From Akebia trifoliata (Eukaryota; Streptophyta; Magnoliopsida; Ranunculales; Lardizabalaceae): a stretch of 64,000 nucleotides of DNA. The stretch lies in the NCBI GenBank assembly GCA_017979445.1, contig CM030714.1, positions 19,971,405 through 20,035,404 on the forward strand. The letters run 5' to 3'. Positions 11,881-22,130 of the stretch are shown piece by piece; position 1 is the stretch's first letter; each line of letters opens with the position of its first letter. Made by a program: the position numbers and the translations under genes. A model generated the notes under the pieces. That model was not told the origin of the DNA. It was given only the letters and a program-made list of their open reading frames with translations, and did not search any database.

Positions 11881-13073
11881 TCTTCTAATTTTTGAAAATT
11901 TTCCTGACGAGCAAATCATGGCAATTTCCAATTCTGACACACCTTGGTACGCTGACATTGTCAACTACCTGGTGACAGGTCAAACTCCCATCTCTTGGAG
12001 TAAACAAAATCGTTTGCGTTTCCTTGCCCAAGCCAAATGGTTCTTTTGGGATGATCCGTATTTATTCAAATGCTGTCCAGACCAGATAATTCGTCGGTGT
12101 GTTGATGAGAGAGAACAGAGTGGGAGTCTCGAGTTCTGCCACAATCATGCTTGTGGTGGGCATTTTGGAGGAAAGAAAACAACAGCTAAAATCTTACAGT
12201 ATGGTTTTTATTGGCCCACAATCTTTCATGACGCTCATCTCTTTGCTAAATCTTGTGATAGATGTCAACGTCTAGGAAAAATTAGTCGAAGAAATGAGAT
12301 GCCCCAACAACCAATTTTGATCATCGAAATCTTCGATGTTTGGGGCATTGACTTCATGGGTCCCTTCCCTATTTCACACGGATTCTAATACATATTAGTC
12401 GCAGTCGACTACGTGTCAAAATGGGTTGAAGCCACAGCTTGTCGAACGAATGATCACAAGGTTGTTGTTCAATTTCTCAAAAATACTGTGTTTGCCCGAT
12501 TCGGTACCCCTCGTGCTATCATTAGTGATGGAGGGAAACATTTCTGTAATCGAGTTTTCGAAAGTTTGATGCATAAATATTCAATCACTCATAAGGTAGC
12601 TACTCTGTATCACCCACAAACCAGTGGGCAGGTCGAAATTTTTAATCGTGAGATCAAAACCATTCTTGAAAAAATCGTCAATCCGACTTATAAAGATTGG
12701 TCCTTACGATTTATCTGATGCCTTGTGGGCCTACAGAACAACGTTCAAAACTCCTATAGGAATGTCCCCTTATCGATTAATCTTTGGTAGAGCTATCATC
12801 TGCCAGTCGAACTCGAGCATCGCGCTTATTGGGCAATAAAACATTTGAATTTTGATCTAGTGAAGGCTGAGGAGCTTAAAAAACTTCACCTCACTGAGTT
12901 GGAAGAATTAAGGAATGATGTTTACGATAGCGCAAAGCTATACAAAGATCGAACGAAAATTTGGCATGATAGGCACATTGAGAGAAAATCTTTTCACGTA
13001 GGGCAGAGAGTGCTCTTTTATAATTCTCGTTTTCATTTATTCCCAGGGAAGTTAAAGTCTCGTTGGACTGGAC
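11881..13073 (+). pseudogene. Athila integrase, N-terminal and core domains
   Basis: The zinc-binding domain is seen as [10 protein letters not shown] followed by SCDRC (about 12140-12268). The catalytic core begins at [10 protein letters not shown] (first D near 12350), is broken by TAA at 12386-12388, and continues with [16 protein letters not shown] (second D) and HPQTSGQVE (third, E). A frameshift near 12710 moves ALWAYRT into another frame, and a second near 12800 restores the original. The frame then runs on as LNFDLVKAEELK...HVGQRVLFYNSR to WTG, where solo LTR S interrupts it. The enzyme joins element DNA to the host chromosome. Confidence 0.9.
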
Positions 13074-14058
13074 TGTAGACATGAGAATGTTCACTTTTGA
13101 ACCTCAATGCTACGTGGTTTGGAGTCGCCACCATTCTTTTTTGGAAATGGGTGTGAATGGGCACCCGAATCAATTCTTTTGAAAATAATTTTTTCATGGC
13201 ATTGTAGTGACTTTCAATCATGGAAAAGGTATGGTCTACCTAAGATCTAGGTAAGGGGATTCGGTTAGAGCATGGGGAAGGTGTTAAGCACCCCATTCTC
13301 TCCACCTAAGGTGGTTACCTTGAGAATTGGCCACTTTTTTAAAAGATTAACATAACAAAATTGCATGAAATGCATGGAACGGGTGTGTGCACTTAGTGAA
13401 TATGTACCTCTTTGAAAGAAGATTTGATGTTAGTGTTGACATAAGAAATATCCTATGGAGAGGATATTCTATGGAGTCAACACACTTTTGCATGAGTTGA
13501 GATGTTGGTTTAAGATTTTAGAGAAATTCCATAGATGGAACTCCCTTAGATCCATAACCTTAATGTATGCATGCTTAGCTAGAAACTTAGTGTTTTAGCC
13601 CCATCAAGAGAGCCACACAATTATTTATCATGGCTAAAACATGTGTGATGTGTGTGCATAGTGTACATTATGAAGCATGCTATGAGAATGGGTTAAAAAA
13701 AGGGCTTCAACCTCCATCCTTTCGATCAAACCCCCTCAAGCATTCCATGCCCAAGGTTGAGGTTCAATCTACTCGGGATGAAGGAGGGTTCTCCATTACA
13801 TCCTAAGGGTTTCTAAAAAGAAAAAAAAAGGGAGGGTTAGAGGAAGAAGATGCAAGTTAAAAAAATAAAAATAAATAAACAACTACTATCCCACCTTGTC
13901 CCCTAGGAGGTCTTGGATGATCTTGAGCTTGAGAAATGAATTTGAGAGTTGAAGGATATAGTTGAGGGTTGAGAGATGAGAGATGAGTAGAGATTTTGGT
14001 AGAGTTTTAGGTTGAAGGATGGGGGTTTTTGAGCATGAATTGTTCTTAGAAAATGAGG

Positions 14059-14070
14059 GTATTTATAGAG
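14059..14070 (-). promoter_or_regulatory. TATA box of LTR S
   Basis: The minus strand reads CTCTATAAATAC. Equivalent minus-strand TATA boxes occur at matching places in LTRs D (near 20205-20216), C (29111-29121 and 38495-38505) and J (26694-26705), which supports the orientation given to all of them. Confidence 0.55.
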
Positions 14071-14250
14071 TTTTTGGAGGACTTTTGGGGATAAAGTGGT
14101 CCAACCCTAAAAATAATGAGAATGGACACAAGGTTTAGGTTATTTCTTTTTGGATTTTTCATTTGTATAAGGGAAAAGATGACAATTGTGAAGAAACCCA
14201 AAAAACATTCTTTGGTCCTTGGTTTTTTTGTAAATAGAGGTGAGAGAAGA

Positions 14251-14530
14251 AAAGTACTTTTAGGAGGGTGAATAAGGGAGTGACATGTGTAAAGGTGGAG
14301 TGGTAGGTAAAAAGTAGACCTTGGTTCATTTGTAAATAACACATAAAGCAAGGGTGGAAGTATATTTTTGAAATGGACCAATGGGAAAACAAAAGTACTT
14401 TTGGGAGGATGAGTAGAAGAATGACATGTGTAAAGGTGAAGTGGTAGGTGAAAAGTAGATCTTGGTTCATTTGTAAATAACAAATAAAGAAAGGGTGGAA
14501 GTATAATTTTGAAATTGACTAATAGGAGAA
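14251..14530. repeat. Two tandem ~141-bp units inside LTR S
   Basis: Each unit starts AAAGTACTTTTRGGAGG and contains GACATGTGTAAAGGTG, AAGTAGAYCTTGGTTCATT and GGGTGGAAGTATA. The units begin at about 14251 and 14392. A second, shorter repeat around 'ggatatggacttgggttttggacttgg' spans 14800-14960. Confidence 0.8.
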
Positions 14531-15203
14531 CTCCATGTATGTACTTGAAGATTCCCACCTTTTAAGGGTATGATTGGAAGTTCTCTCAACTTTATGAATT
14601 ATTACCAAAGACCCAAGAACCTTTTTAGTTTGACCAACCTTTTTGGGAAGGGCATTCTTGAATTTTCATAAGGAAGAGTTAACTCTCCAATTAGATGATG
14701 CATTGGGTATTAGGGGCTTATGAGGTATCAACATGTGTCATCTTGTGAAGGGATGAGAGAATGGAGTTAGAGAGGGCTTGGTGTTGGGCTTGGGTTTGGG
14801 TTAGGATATGGACTTGGGTTTTGGACTTGGAATGGACTTGGCTTTGGATATAGGATATGGATCTGGGTTTTGGACTTGGGTTGGACTTGCTTTGGATTTA
14901 GGATATGGACTTGGGTTTTGGACTTGGCTTTGGATTTAAGATATGGACTTGGGTTAGGTTGGAGGAGGAAATGAACCTTGGTTATGGTATGGGTGATGGA
15001 GCGGTGAATGGAGAATGGCTACGGGTTAGGGACAAGGTTGAACATGCAAACTATATGACATGATGTATGTATGCATGTATGCATGAATGATGATGCCAAG
15101 TGGCAATGCGGGTCCGTGATAGGCTTGAGTTCTTAGTTGGAATCAATTCGAGAAAATTTGAATTTTCCTACTGATTCGTGCAAATTGGGGTGTCTACATA
15201 GAC

Positions 15204-15366
15204 CATTTCTGATCCACAATATTCACCCTCATGGAAACATCGAGGTGTTCAATCCAGCCAATGGAAATATTTTCCAAGTTAATGGCCAAAGGCTGAAGCC
15301 ATTTCAGACTTTCCCTCATTCATCCGAAAAAGATTCATTTTTGAGTAATCCTGTGTACCAGGATTA
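15204..15366 (+). pseudogene. Athila integrase C-terminal end
   Basis: Continues the integrase after LTR S: PFLIHNIHPHGNIEVFNP, then ANGNIFQVNGQRLKPF, ending at TAG 15364-15366. This is the usual Athila integrase tail and fixes the insertion point of S to the codon after WTG. Confidence 0.9.
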
Positions 15367-16681
15367 GCTCTAGTTCCATGTCTAGCTGAAGACATTAAAC
15401 TTAGCGCTATGTCGGGAGGCAACCCTTGATTTCTGTAAATATTCTGTAAATTCTTTATGTATTCACTCACTTTCTTTTAGGTGTACACCCTATGTAGTGT
15501 GCTTTTCACTTTTACACCCTGTATGGAACACTTCTTTTGGTTGTACCCACAACTTTTACAACGTAATGGCATCCATTTTCTGGTGTACTCTAAACCTCTA
15601 CTCTTTAATTATTGAGGACAATGCTAAATTTAGGTTTGGGGGTGTGGGATAGCATATTTCAATTTCCAATTTTTGTACATTGTTTTCGGTACATTTTTAA
15701 AAATACCTTCATCAAAATTTTTATATGTACTGTCATCATACGAATTTTTAAACCAGACTCATGTCCAATTTGTTTATAAATTCTTATTCCTCAAAAACAA
15801 GATATTTTGAAAAACAAAATTCATGTCACTTCTGATTGTAGTGAAAAAGTTATTTTGGATTAAGAGTTGTCTTCTTCGCTGTCTAGAATGAGAGGGAAAG
15901 CTAGAAAAATACTGAACTTTGACATCATTGTCCTTTGGTTGGCTGAATAGAAGAAAAACAAAACTGTAGTTAATATTTTTGAGAAAGCAACCATAGGAAT
16001 AGACTGGGTACCTTGAAAAGGGCTACCTGCTTTTTGAAAGAAAAAAGAATATTAAAAAAATGATAAAGCATGAAAAATGTTGAAAAGAAAAGCAGAAAGA
16101 TGTGAAGGTTAGAACTGAAAAAGTGCAAATTGTGAAAAGAGTCCAATGAGACCAAAATAGTTCAGTAGGATGAAAGCCGTCAATGGTAAAAACGTGAGTA
16201 CACTAGAATATCACAGATAAAGCCCCTTAGAGGTATTAAAGTGAACATCCATACTTCTCACAATCCCAGACAGGAGGGTCAGTTTCGAGTTAGAATTTAG
16301 GCAGACCCAAACATTTTAGTAGTTAAGAAGGGAAACCTTGTTCCGAAAAATATATGTTACAATTAGAAAAATTTGTGCACACACTTAGGATATCTCTAAA
16401 ATGAGGAATAAAAAGAATTTTTGCTCAAATAGACCTTTGACTGGATTTTGAAAATTGGTGTGATGGCATTATATGCAATAATTTTGAAGTTGTTATCTTT
16501 CAAAATGTTAGAATTTTGTGGGTATATTCACTACAAAACCTCACGAGTCAAACTCGTCCACTAGGGGTAACCTAGGGGTAACCTAGGGGTTTAAGGGCTA
16601 CTGCATAAGCTAAATGCAGTCGGGAACCTCACGAAAGAGGAGTTGTTTAGATTTAAGTTTTGCTCGGGACTAGCAAAATTG
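15367..16681 (+). other. Athila 3' untranslated region, no env
   Basis: About 1.3 kb without a supported ORF on the plus strand. Some Athila elements carry an env-like gene here; this one does not. At 15632-15646 it holds AGGTTTGGGGGTGTG, the same 15 bases that form the polypurine tract and LTR junction at 16682-16696. A short direct repeat 'taacctagggg' occurs at 16560-16590. Confidence 0.7.
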
Positions 16682-16694
16682 AGGTTTGGGGGTG
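16682..16694 (+). promoter_or_regulatory. Polypurine tract of Athila
   Basis: AGGTTTGGGGGTG lies directly before the 3' LTR (TGATAAGG). This is where plus-strand DNA synthesis is expected to start. Confidence 0.8.
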
Positions 16695-18003
16695 TGATAA
16701 GGTCCCAATAATTTCATTTTGGGACCGTAATTTCACCAAAATTATCAAAAGTTTAAGTACTAGTTCCCTTAAAATAATAATAAATTTTATTAAATCCCAA
16801 ATTAATGTGGCTAACAATAGTTAGTTACTAATTTCAGGTGAAAAGGGTATATTCGGAAACCAACAAACGGTGTAACAATTACTGTTATAACATGCGAGCA
16901 AAAATGAAGCATCCGGCAAAATCTCGAGGATTTTGGGCGCCACGTCACCGCGTCGCGGCTAGCCAAGACCGCGCCGCTGTCATTTCGAGGAATTTGTCCT
17001 CGAGATTTTTACATAAGCTTCTAGAAGCTTCGGTGATTGTAACTGATTGGGTCATTCGAATCAAATTATCCGCCAAATCACCCGATTACCCGAATACGAA
17101 CATTACAAATTGGGAGGTTGATTTCAAAGGAAGTGGCTCTTCTCTTCTTCTCTTCTTCCATAATTTTTTATTTTTCCTTCTTTTGATTCTCTGTAATTTT
17201 TCCTTTGGGTGAGCTTTTGAGTGTAGTGAGAACATCAAGAGTAAGCCATTGACTCTATTGTAACTCCTTTTGAGAGATCATCAAGAAAGGAATCAAGTTG
17301 CATTTCTATTTTACATTTTCTTTCCATCTATCATCTTCTTGCTTTTAGTATTGTTGCAATATGATCCTTGCGATGATCGGCTAGATTCTCATTAGAGAAG
17401 TCAAGAATACCGGAGCAAGTTCACTCTATTAATGCTATTTTAATTCATTATTTCTATTTTATATGCTAATTTTATGAATCTCTTCATGATAAGATCTTCC
17501 AATTTAGACTTCCATTTCAAGCTTTGATGAGTGTTACTTAGATAAGCTCAAGAACATTCATGCTCTGTGATGAATGGAAGCATAAGTCGGATAATCTTGC
17601 ATAAACAAGAGACCTTCATGAAGACTTTTGGGTTCCAATCAATGGTTACACCGAATCATCTTCCGATCCACGAGCAATGACTTGCTACGTGGATTGAGTC
17701 ATGTTTTAGAATTAATTAGCATTTTTGGGTAACTTGCAATGGTAAACTTGAATTCTCTAATCTCTCTTTCTTTTATCTTCAATCTTTATTTTCTATTTTT
17801 AATTTCAATTGCAAGTAATTTTCATTTCATTTGTGCAACAAATCAATTCTGTTTTAAAATCAATTTGTTTCTAACTTGTTTTTGGTTTCTAACCGAATGA
17901 ATCTTTGAATCTTCATTGTCCCTCTGGAACGAATTCGACTTGCCCAAAGTCTTAGTTCACATCTTAATCTCTGCATTTATTTAGCAAGATTTATAATCGA
18001 TCA
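16695..18003 (+). repeat. Athila 3' LTR (1309 bp)
   Basis: Matches the 5' LTR over its full length with scattered substitutions and a few indels, including an extra 'cttctaga'-type repeat near 17015 and an extra 'cttctcttc' near 17145. The GC-rich core is enclosed by a perfect 13-bp inverted repeat, AAAATCTCGAGGA (16918-16930) and TCCTCGAGATTTT (16997-17009). Confidence 0.95.
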
Positions 18004-18008
18004 ATAGA

Positions 18009-19598
18009 CGTAGTCTATCCCCCTCGTACAATAGGGTACAGCGGGTCAGGATCTCGCTTAGGCACCGGTTATGACCAAAAAGTGCAATTAATGTACTTAG
18101 ATTATCTTTGATATACCTATGGGTATGAGTCAAGAGTTGTAGTTTTCATAAATGGTTTGGCATCCCTCGAAGGGACCGACCACATACTAGTACTACGTTG
18201 GCAATAGGGACATGTGACTGTGTGGCTTACAATAGGTCAAAGGCTCAGGTCGCTCCAGCCTGGGTGCATCGATATACCTTTCAAAGTCACCTGATCAGAC
18301 GGTACTGATGCCCCAGTTTGATATACCCTAAGGTACGTGACTGGAGTTGTGGTTTTCATGAATGACGTCGCATCTTTGAAGAGACCGGGCCACCCACTAG
18401 TGCCATATTGGCTATATGGGACGTGCAAGCATGTAAAGCAATAAACGTGCTAGTGGTGTATGCAAAACAGGGTGGGGTGTTCCCGGGGCCTTTTCCAAAC
18501 ATTGGGCCCATGGGCCTGATCATACCATCATAACATTGATACCACATAAATATGAATCAAAATAAACATTATTCCAATCACATTATTAAAGATACGCACA
18601 TCAGACCTATCAAAATCATGGCGACGTTAGATAGGCAATTGAGACAACGAATAATAATTGGATCCAATCGTTGGCACAAGCTCATTATTTTTACTCCAAA
18701 CCGAGGAGATTCTTTCTATGATCCAATCAAGGGTGGTTTTGGGTGACCCAAAATAAATCGAGGCTTCAATGAACATTAAATTGAAGATAGCATGATAGTT
18801 GTTGTGATTTGGAGTGATGAATCCCTTTTTTATTTTTATTTTTTTTTAACTTAAAAAAAAACTAATTGATTTTAAAGAAAAGAAATTCTTTTTTTTTTTT
18901 TGGGTTGCCAACACACAATTTTTTATTGCTGCCAAAACATCCAACATGGCGTCAGCACACACAACACTCATTTTTTTTTGTATATGTTGCTGCCTAGCAA
19001 CACACAACAACAACAGCAACACACAACACGCAACAACAACACCCAACAGTAACAACAACACACAACAGCAACACCCAACAGTAACAACAACACAACAGCA
19101 ACACCCAACAACAACAGCAACACACAACAGCAACACCCAACAGCACCAGCATATTTTTTTTTTTTGTTGCTGCCAACAACACACAACAACACTTTTTTTT
19201 TTAGAAGAAAGGAAAAGAAAATAAAATGCTTCAAAAGTCAAATCGACACGTACCTAATGAACAACCAATAAAATTTTCTTCTCTTATGTATACCATCAAG
19301 GAACAAATCGGCACACACCCAAAACTTTTTTTTTTATTTATAAAAAGGATAGATTATTCTATCATCAACAAAAATCACCTCTTTGCAATCTTGCATTATT
19401 TTGGGTCATCTTAAACGACTCTCAATTGAACCACAAAAATAATACTTGATTGAACCAAAATAATATGCTAAAAAAATACCGAGAGAATATAATACAAACC
19501 TAAAAAATAAATGAGTCAAATAAACTAAAAAAAATAAAAATTTAGGTCTAAATGGCAATGGTCCCATACTTGGGACTTTTCAAGTTTGATCCTTAAAA
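18009..19598 (-). other. Leader region of element D, PBS-proximal
   Basis: Continues element D to the right of Athila. 18009-18545 matches 35156-35690 of element C at roughly 90% by eye. 18550-18790 matches more weakly to 35760-35940. No sense-strand coding sequence is seen. The plus-strand frame that is open in element C (35110-35439) is legible here but has two stops. A long A/C-rich simple-sequence stretch follows at 18988-19190. Confidence 0.6.
18988..19190. repeat. Cryptic simple repeat, CAACA/ACACAA-rich
   Basis: Irregular mixture of CAACAA, CACCCAACA and CACACAACA, flanked by poly-T runs. It creates open frames on both strands, none of which is a credible gene. Confidence 0.9.
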
Positions 19599-19618
19599 GT
19601 CTCCAGCGGAGTCGCCAC
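19599..19618 (-). promoter_or_regulatory. Primer-binding site, tRNA-Arg type (element D)
   Basis: On the minus strand GTGGCGACTCCGCTGGAGAC follows the LTR end by one base. TGGCGACTCCGCTGG is complementary to the 3' end of a plant tRNA-Arg (acceptor CGGAGTC-G-CCA). tRNA-Arg priming is characteristic of Ogre elements. Confidence 0.85.
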
Positions 19619-21237
19619 TGAAAGCGTCCTCGATCCGCGGGGTGCACGGATCTGCTTTTGACCTTTGAGGTTTGGGAGTCGCCACCCAGTTATTATAGTC
19701 TAGGAACCAAATTTTGACTTTAAAAGACAAATAAACTAATCTACGAGTCCGGGGATCATGTTACGGGGTTGGAAGGTGTTAGGCACCAATCCCGTCCGGC
19801 AAACGCCGGTCTCTACTAATTCTCAAGTAAAATTACATTGCTAATAAGACCTAAATAATAATAAAAAAATAAAAATACTCACTTTTGAATGCAACGATTT
19901 TATCCCCTCAGATCTGATAGAATAGCTCCTCGTATAGTATTTCTCGCTTTGTTCTGTCTCCAGATCTGATCTCTGAGCTTCGAGGTAAGGTATCTTTTTC
20001 TTAGATCTGGATTCTTCGAATTTGTTATGGATTTTGAGGTGTTTTTGAAGGGTTTCTAAGTGTTTTTCAAGTTAAAATCGAAGTATGGGTGTTAGGTAAG
20101 GAGTTGGGATTTCAAAATTAAGGTTTATGGGAGGCTATGGAAGCTTTTTGACCTACTTCTCTTAGGGTTTATTATTTGATACGAAAATAAGGTGTGGAGA
20201 CTCCTATTTATAAAGTTTTTTAGAAGAATTAAGATTTGATTAGGGTTTCTTTTAGGGTTTTAATTAGGGTTTTGAATTTAGTCTTATGAGATTGACTTAG
20301 TCTTTAGGGTTTTAATTTAGGGTTTTGACTTTAGTCTTATGAGATTGACTTGATTAGTTTAGATTAGGGTTTTGACTTTAGTCGTATGAGATTGACTTTA
20401 ATATTTTGACTTTAGTCTTTCTTGGTTGACTTTTAATCTTACTTGATTGACTTTAATTTTTGGAGAGCCCCTTTTTATTATATCTTTATTTCTTTGGGCC
20501 CCCAGATGGAGGGGTCTTTAAATAAATATCCTGGCAACCATCAACAATTTTGCCTGAAAGCCTGATTGATCAATTTTTTGGTTTAAAATTTTAAATTAAT
20601 TTTATTAATATTTTAATTTACATTATTTAATAATTTATTTATTAATTTCAAAATTTTTAATTATTAAAATTGTAAAATTACTGTTTTACCCTCGAAGAGG
20701 ATTTTTTGCGTTTTAAGTCGTTTTTCAATGTTCCAGGATGTTTTAGAATCGATTTTTCGTAAGGAATTCAATGAAAATATTGTTTTGTATCATTTATAAA
20801 AAATTTTGTGTGGAATGGTCGTGAACTTTATGAGGGGCATTTTCGTAATTTTGTCGAGTTCTGTGAAAATTGGCGAAATGATTTATTTAGTTTTGATTTG
20901 TTGTTTTATGTGTTTGAATGGGTTTTCCTAAGCGTAACGTAGGTTCTAGGGATGTTTTAAGGTTAGGGGTATTTTGATAATTTGGTCATTTTTTTAGTGA
21001 TTTTTATAGTAAAACTTTTTTTTGTCTGCAAGATGATGATTTCTATGTTTCTGGGGTCATGTTTTCCTAGCGTAGCGTGGTTTCTACAATTTTGTCAGAT
21101 CAAGATACCTCATCCGGATTTCTGAAACACATCTGGTAACAAAATAAAACAATGAAATAAACATCCATCATTGAGAATTGTTGCGATCGAGTTGACGAGT
21201 TGATTAATCAGGCGAATGCAAAAATGGGGTGTCTACA
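19619..21237 (-). repeat. 5' LTR of element D (1619 bp)
   Basis: Plus-strand ends are TGAAAGCG and GTGTCTACA. It is homologous throughout to both LTRs of element C. It holds a minus-strand TATA box (TTTATAAATAG near 20205-20216). 20230-20460 is a run of degenerate 'gttttgactttagtctt...gattgactt' units. The PBS-like motif GGGAGTCGCCACC lies 67 bp inside the PBS-proximal end. Confidence 0.92.
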
Positions 21238-22130
21238 AGTGTTAGAAGGTATTTCAGCTAAATTTGATTCATAACATACAAAAGAAAAATACATACTTTT
21301 TTTTTCGAACCAACTAATGAGTTTTACACAGTCTTTCTTTATGTGTCCCGTCTTACCACAAAAATAGTACTTGACACCATTGTCGTTCTTTCCTTTAGCC
21401 TGATTTGTATTTCTAGGCGCTTTATTTTTTCTTGATGAATTATTTTTCCATTTCCTTGATATTCCTCCATTCTTTTTTACTTCTTGAATCATCACATAAG
21501 CAGACTGCTTCCCTTCGTATCTTAATCTCATCTCCTCTTGAATACACATGTTAGTTATTTCGTTCACATTCCACTTATCTTTATTAGTGTTGTAGTAAAT
21601 CTTAAAAGGTTTGACATGAGTCGAGAGAGAGTTAAGAATGAACTAAACTAAGAAGGAATCATTTACGCTCATTCCTAATGCTTTTAACTTTGTAATCTTG
21701 TTCGTTATGTTGTGGATATAGTCTTGTATTCCTTATGCGTCATCTTACTTCATAGTTGTCAACTAGCCATCAGTGTGTTCACAAGTGATTTATTAGTAGA
21801 TTTAAATTTTTTTTCATGTTCTTCAAGTACTCTTACGCGCTATCAATCGAAGGTAAGGAGGTCTTGATGTTGTTAGCGATAGTCATCTTCATGAATATCA
21901 AACTATGCCTATTCAATCTTTCCCAAGCGAGAAACAATTTTTCTTATTCTATCGTGTTACTCTTAATTAGGCCTGCATGTCTTACAAGATGAGCGCTAGG
22001 TCAAGATCTTGAACTCCTAGAGTGAATTAGATGTGCTCATACCATTCTGAAAAATTTGATCCAATAAAGATTAAGACGATGGATGCATGAGAATACAACA
22101 AATTGGGAACTAAAATTTTATAAGGATAAT
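21238..22130 (-). pseudogene. Ty1/copia gag fragment (element M)
   Basis: The minus strand shows a UBN2/copia gag-like sequence in pieces: KSTNKSL, the IQDYIHNITNKI...KLKALGMS segment, YYNTNKDKWN, then an intact stretch MNEITNMCIQEEMRLRYEG. A zinc knuckle follows as YYFCGKTGHIKKDC, in which the first cysteine is replaced by tyrosine. Frameshifts break the upstream half. The reading frame runs straight into the LTR of element D at 21237, which shows that D inserted into this gag. The rest of M should lie beyond the left edge, on the other side of D. Confidence 0.8.

Larger units (their letters stand above)
13074..15198 (-). mobile_element. Element S: solo Tat-like LTR inserted in the Athila integrase
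   Basis: The 2125-bp insert begins TGTAGACA and ends TGTCTACA, an 8-bp perfect terminal inverted repeat. It is flanked by TGGAC (13069-13073) and TAGAC (15199-15203), a 5-bp duplication with one change. Removing it restores the integrase frame WTG-PF. Internal landmarks match the LTRs of elements C and D in the same order: GGAGTCGCCACC (13121-13132), 'ggaaggtgttaagcacc', and a TATA box on the minus strand. This gives minus orientation. No internal coding region is present, so it is a solo LTR made by recombination between two LTRs. Confidence 0.92.
5135..18003 (+). mobile_element. Element A: Athila-lineage Ty3/gypsy retrotransposon, full-length but decayed
   Basis: Two LTRs (5135-6425 and 16695-18003) start TGATAAGGTCCC and end CGATCA. 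A 5-bp duplication ATAGA flanks them at 5130-5134 and 18004-18008. A tRNA-Asp-type PBS, gag, protease, RT, RNase H and integrase follow in plus orientation, then a polypurine tract. By eye the LTRs differ by roughly 35 substitutions plus several indels in about 1.3 kb (near 3%), so the insertion is moderately old. The inner region is interrupted by the 2.1-kb solo LTR S. There is no env-like ORF between integrase and the 3' LTR. It sits in element D. Confidence 0.96.
1..21237 (-). mobile_element. Element D: non-autonomous Ogre/Tat-like LTR retrotransposon, minus strand, split by Athila
   Basis: Reads right to left. Its 5' LTR is 19619-21237 (TGTAGACACC at the element start, ...GCTTTCA at the LTR end), followed by a tRNA-Arg-type PBS at 19599-19618, a long leader (18009-19598, continuing at 5129 and leftward), an integrase tail (2705-3520) and tandem repeats (1-1140). 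The 3' LTR lies beyond the left edge. The Athila element 5135-18003 interrupts it with a 5-bp duplication ATAGA. The layout is collinear with element C (28504-39640), which supports the reconstruction. No gag, protease, RT or RNase H is seen, so it cannot have moved alone. Lineage assignment to Ogre/Tat rests on the PBS type, the TGTAGACACC terminus and the C-terminal integrase sequence. Confidence 0.85.

Noticed and set aside
15367..16681. Possible Athila env-like gene
   Set aside because: No long sense ORF, signal peptide or membrane segment; only short minus-strand frames.
16838..17212. 124-codon ORF in the Athila 3' LTR
   Set aside because: The 5' LTR version is broken by frameshift and no family similarity is seen. 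It is LTR sequence.
18846..19241. Cysteine/valine-rich and threonine/asparagine-rich ORFs
   Set aside because: Translations of a CAACA-type simple repeat on both strands.
20230..20460. Telomere-like TTAGGGTTT motifs
   Set aside because: Only scattered, irregular 'ttagggtttt' within diverged LTR sub-repeats shared with element C; no tandem TTTAGGG run.
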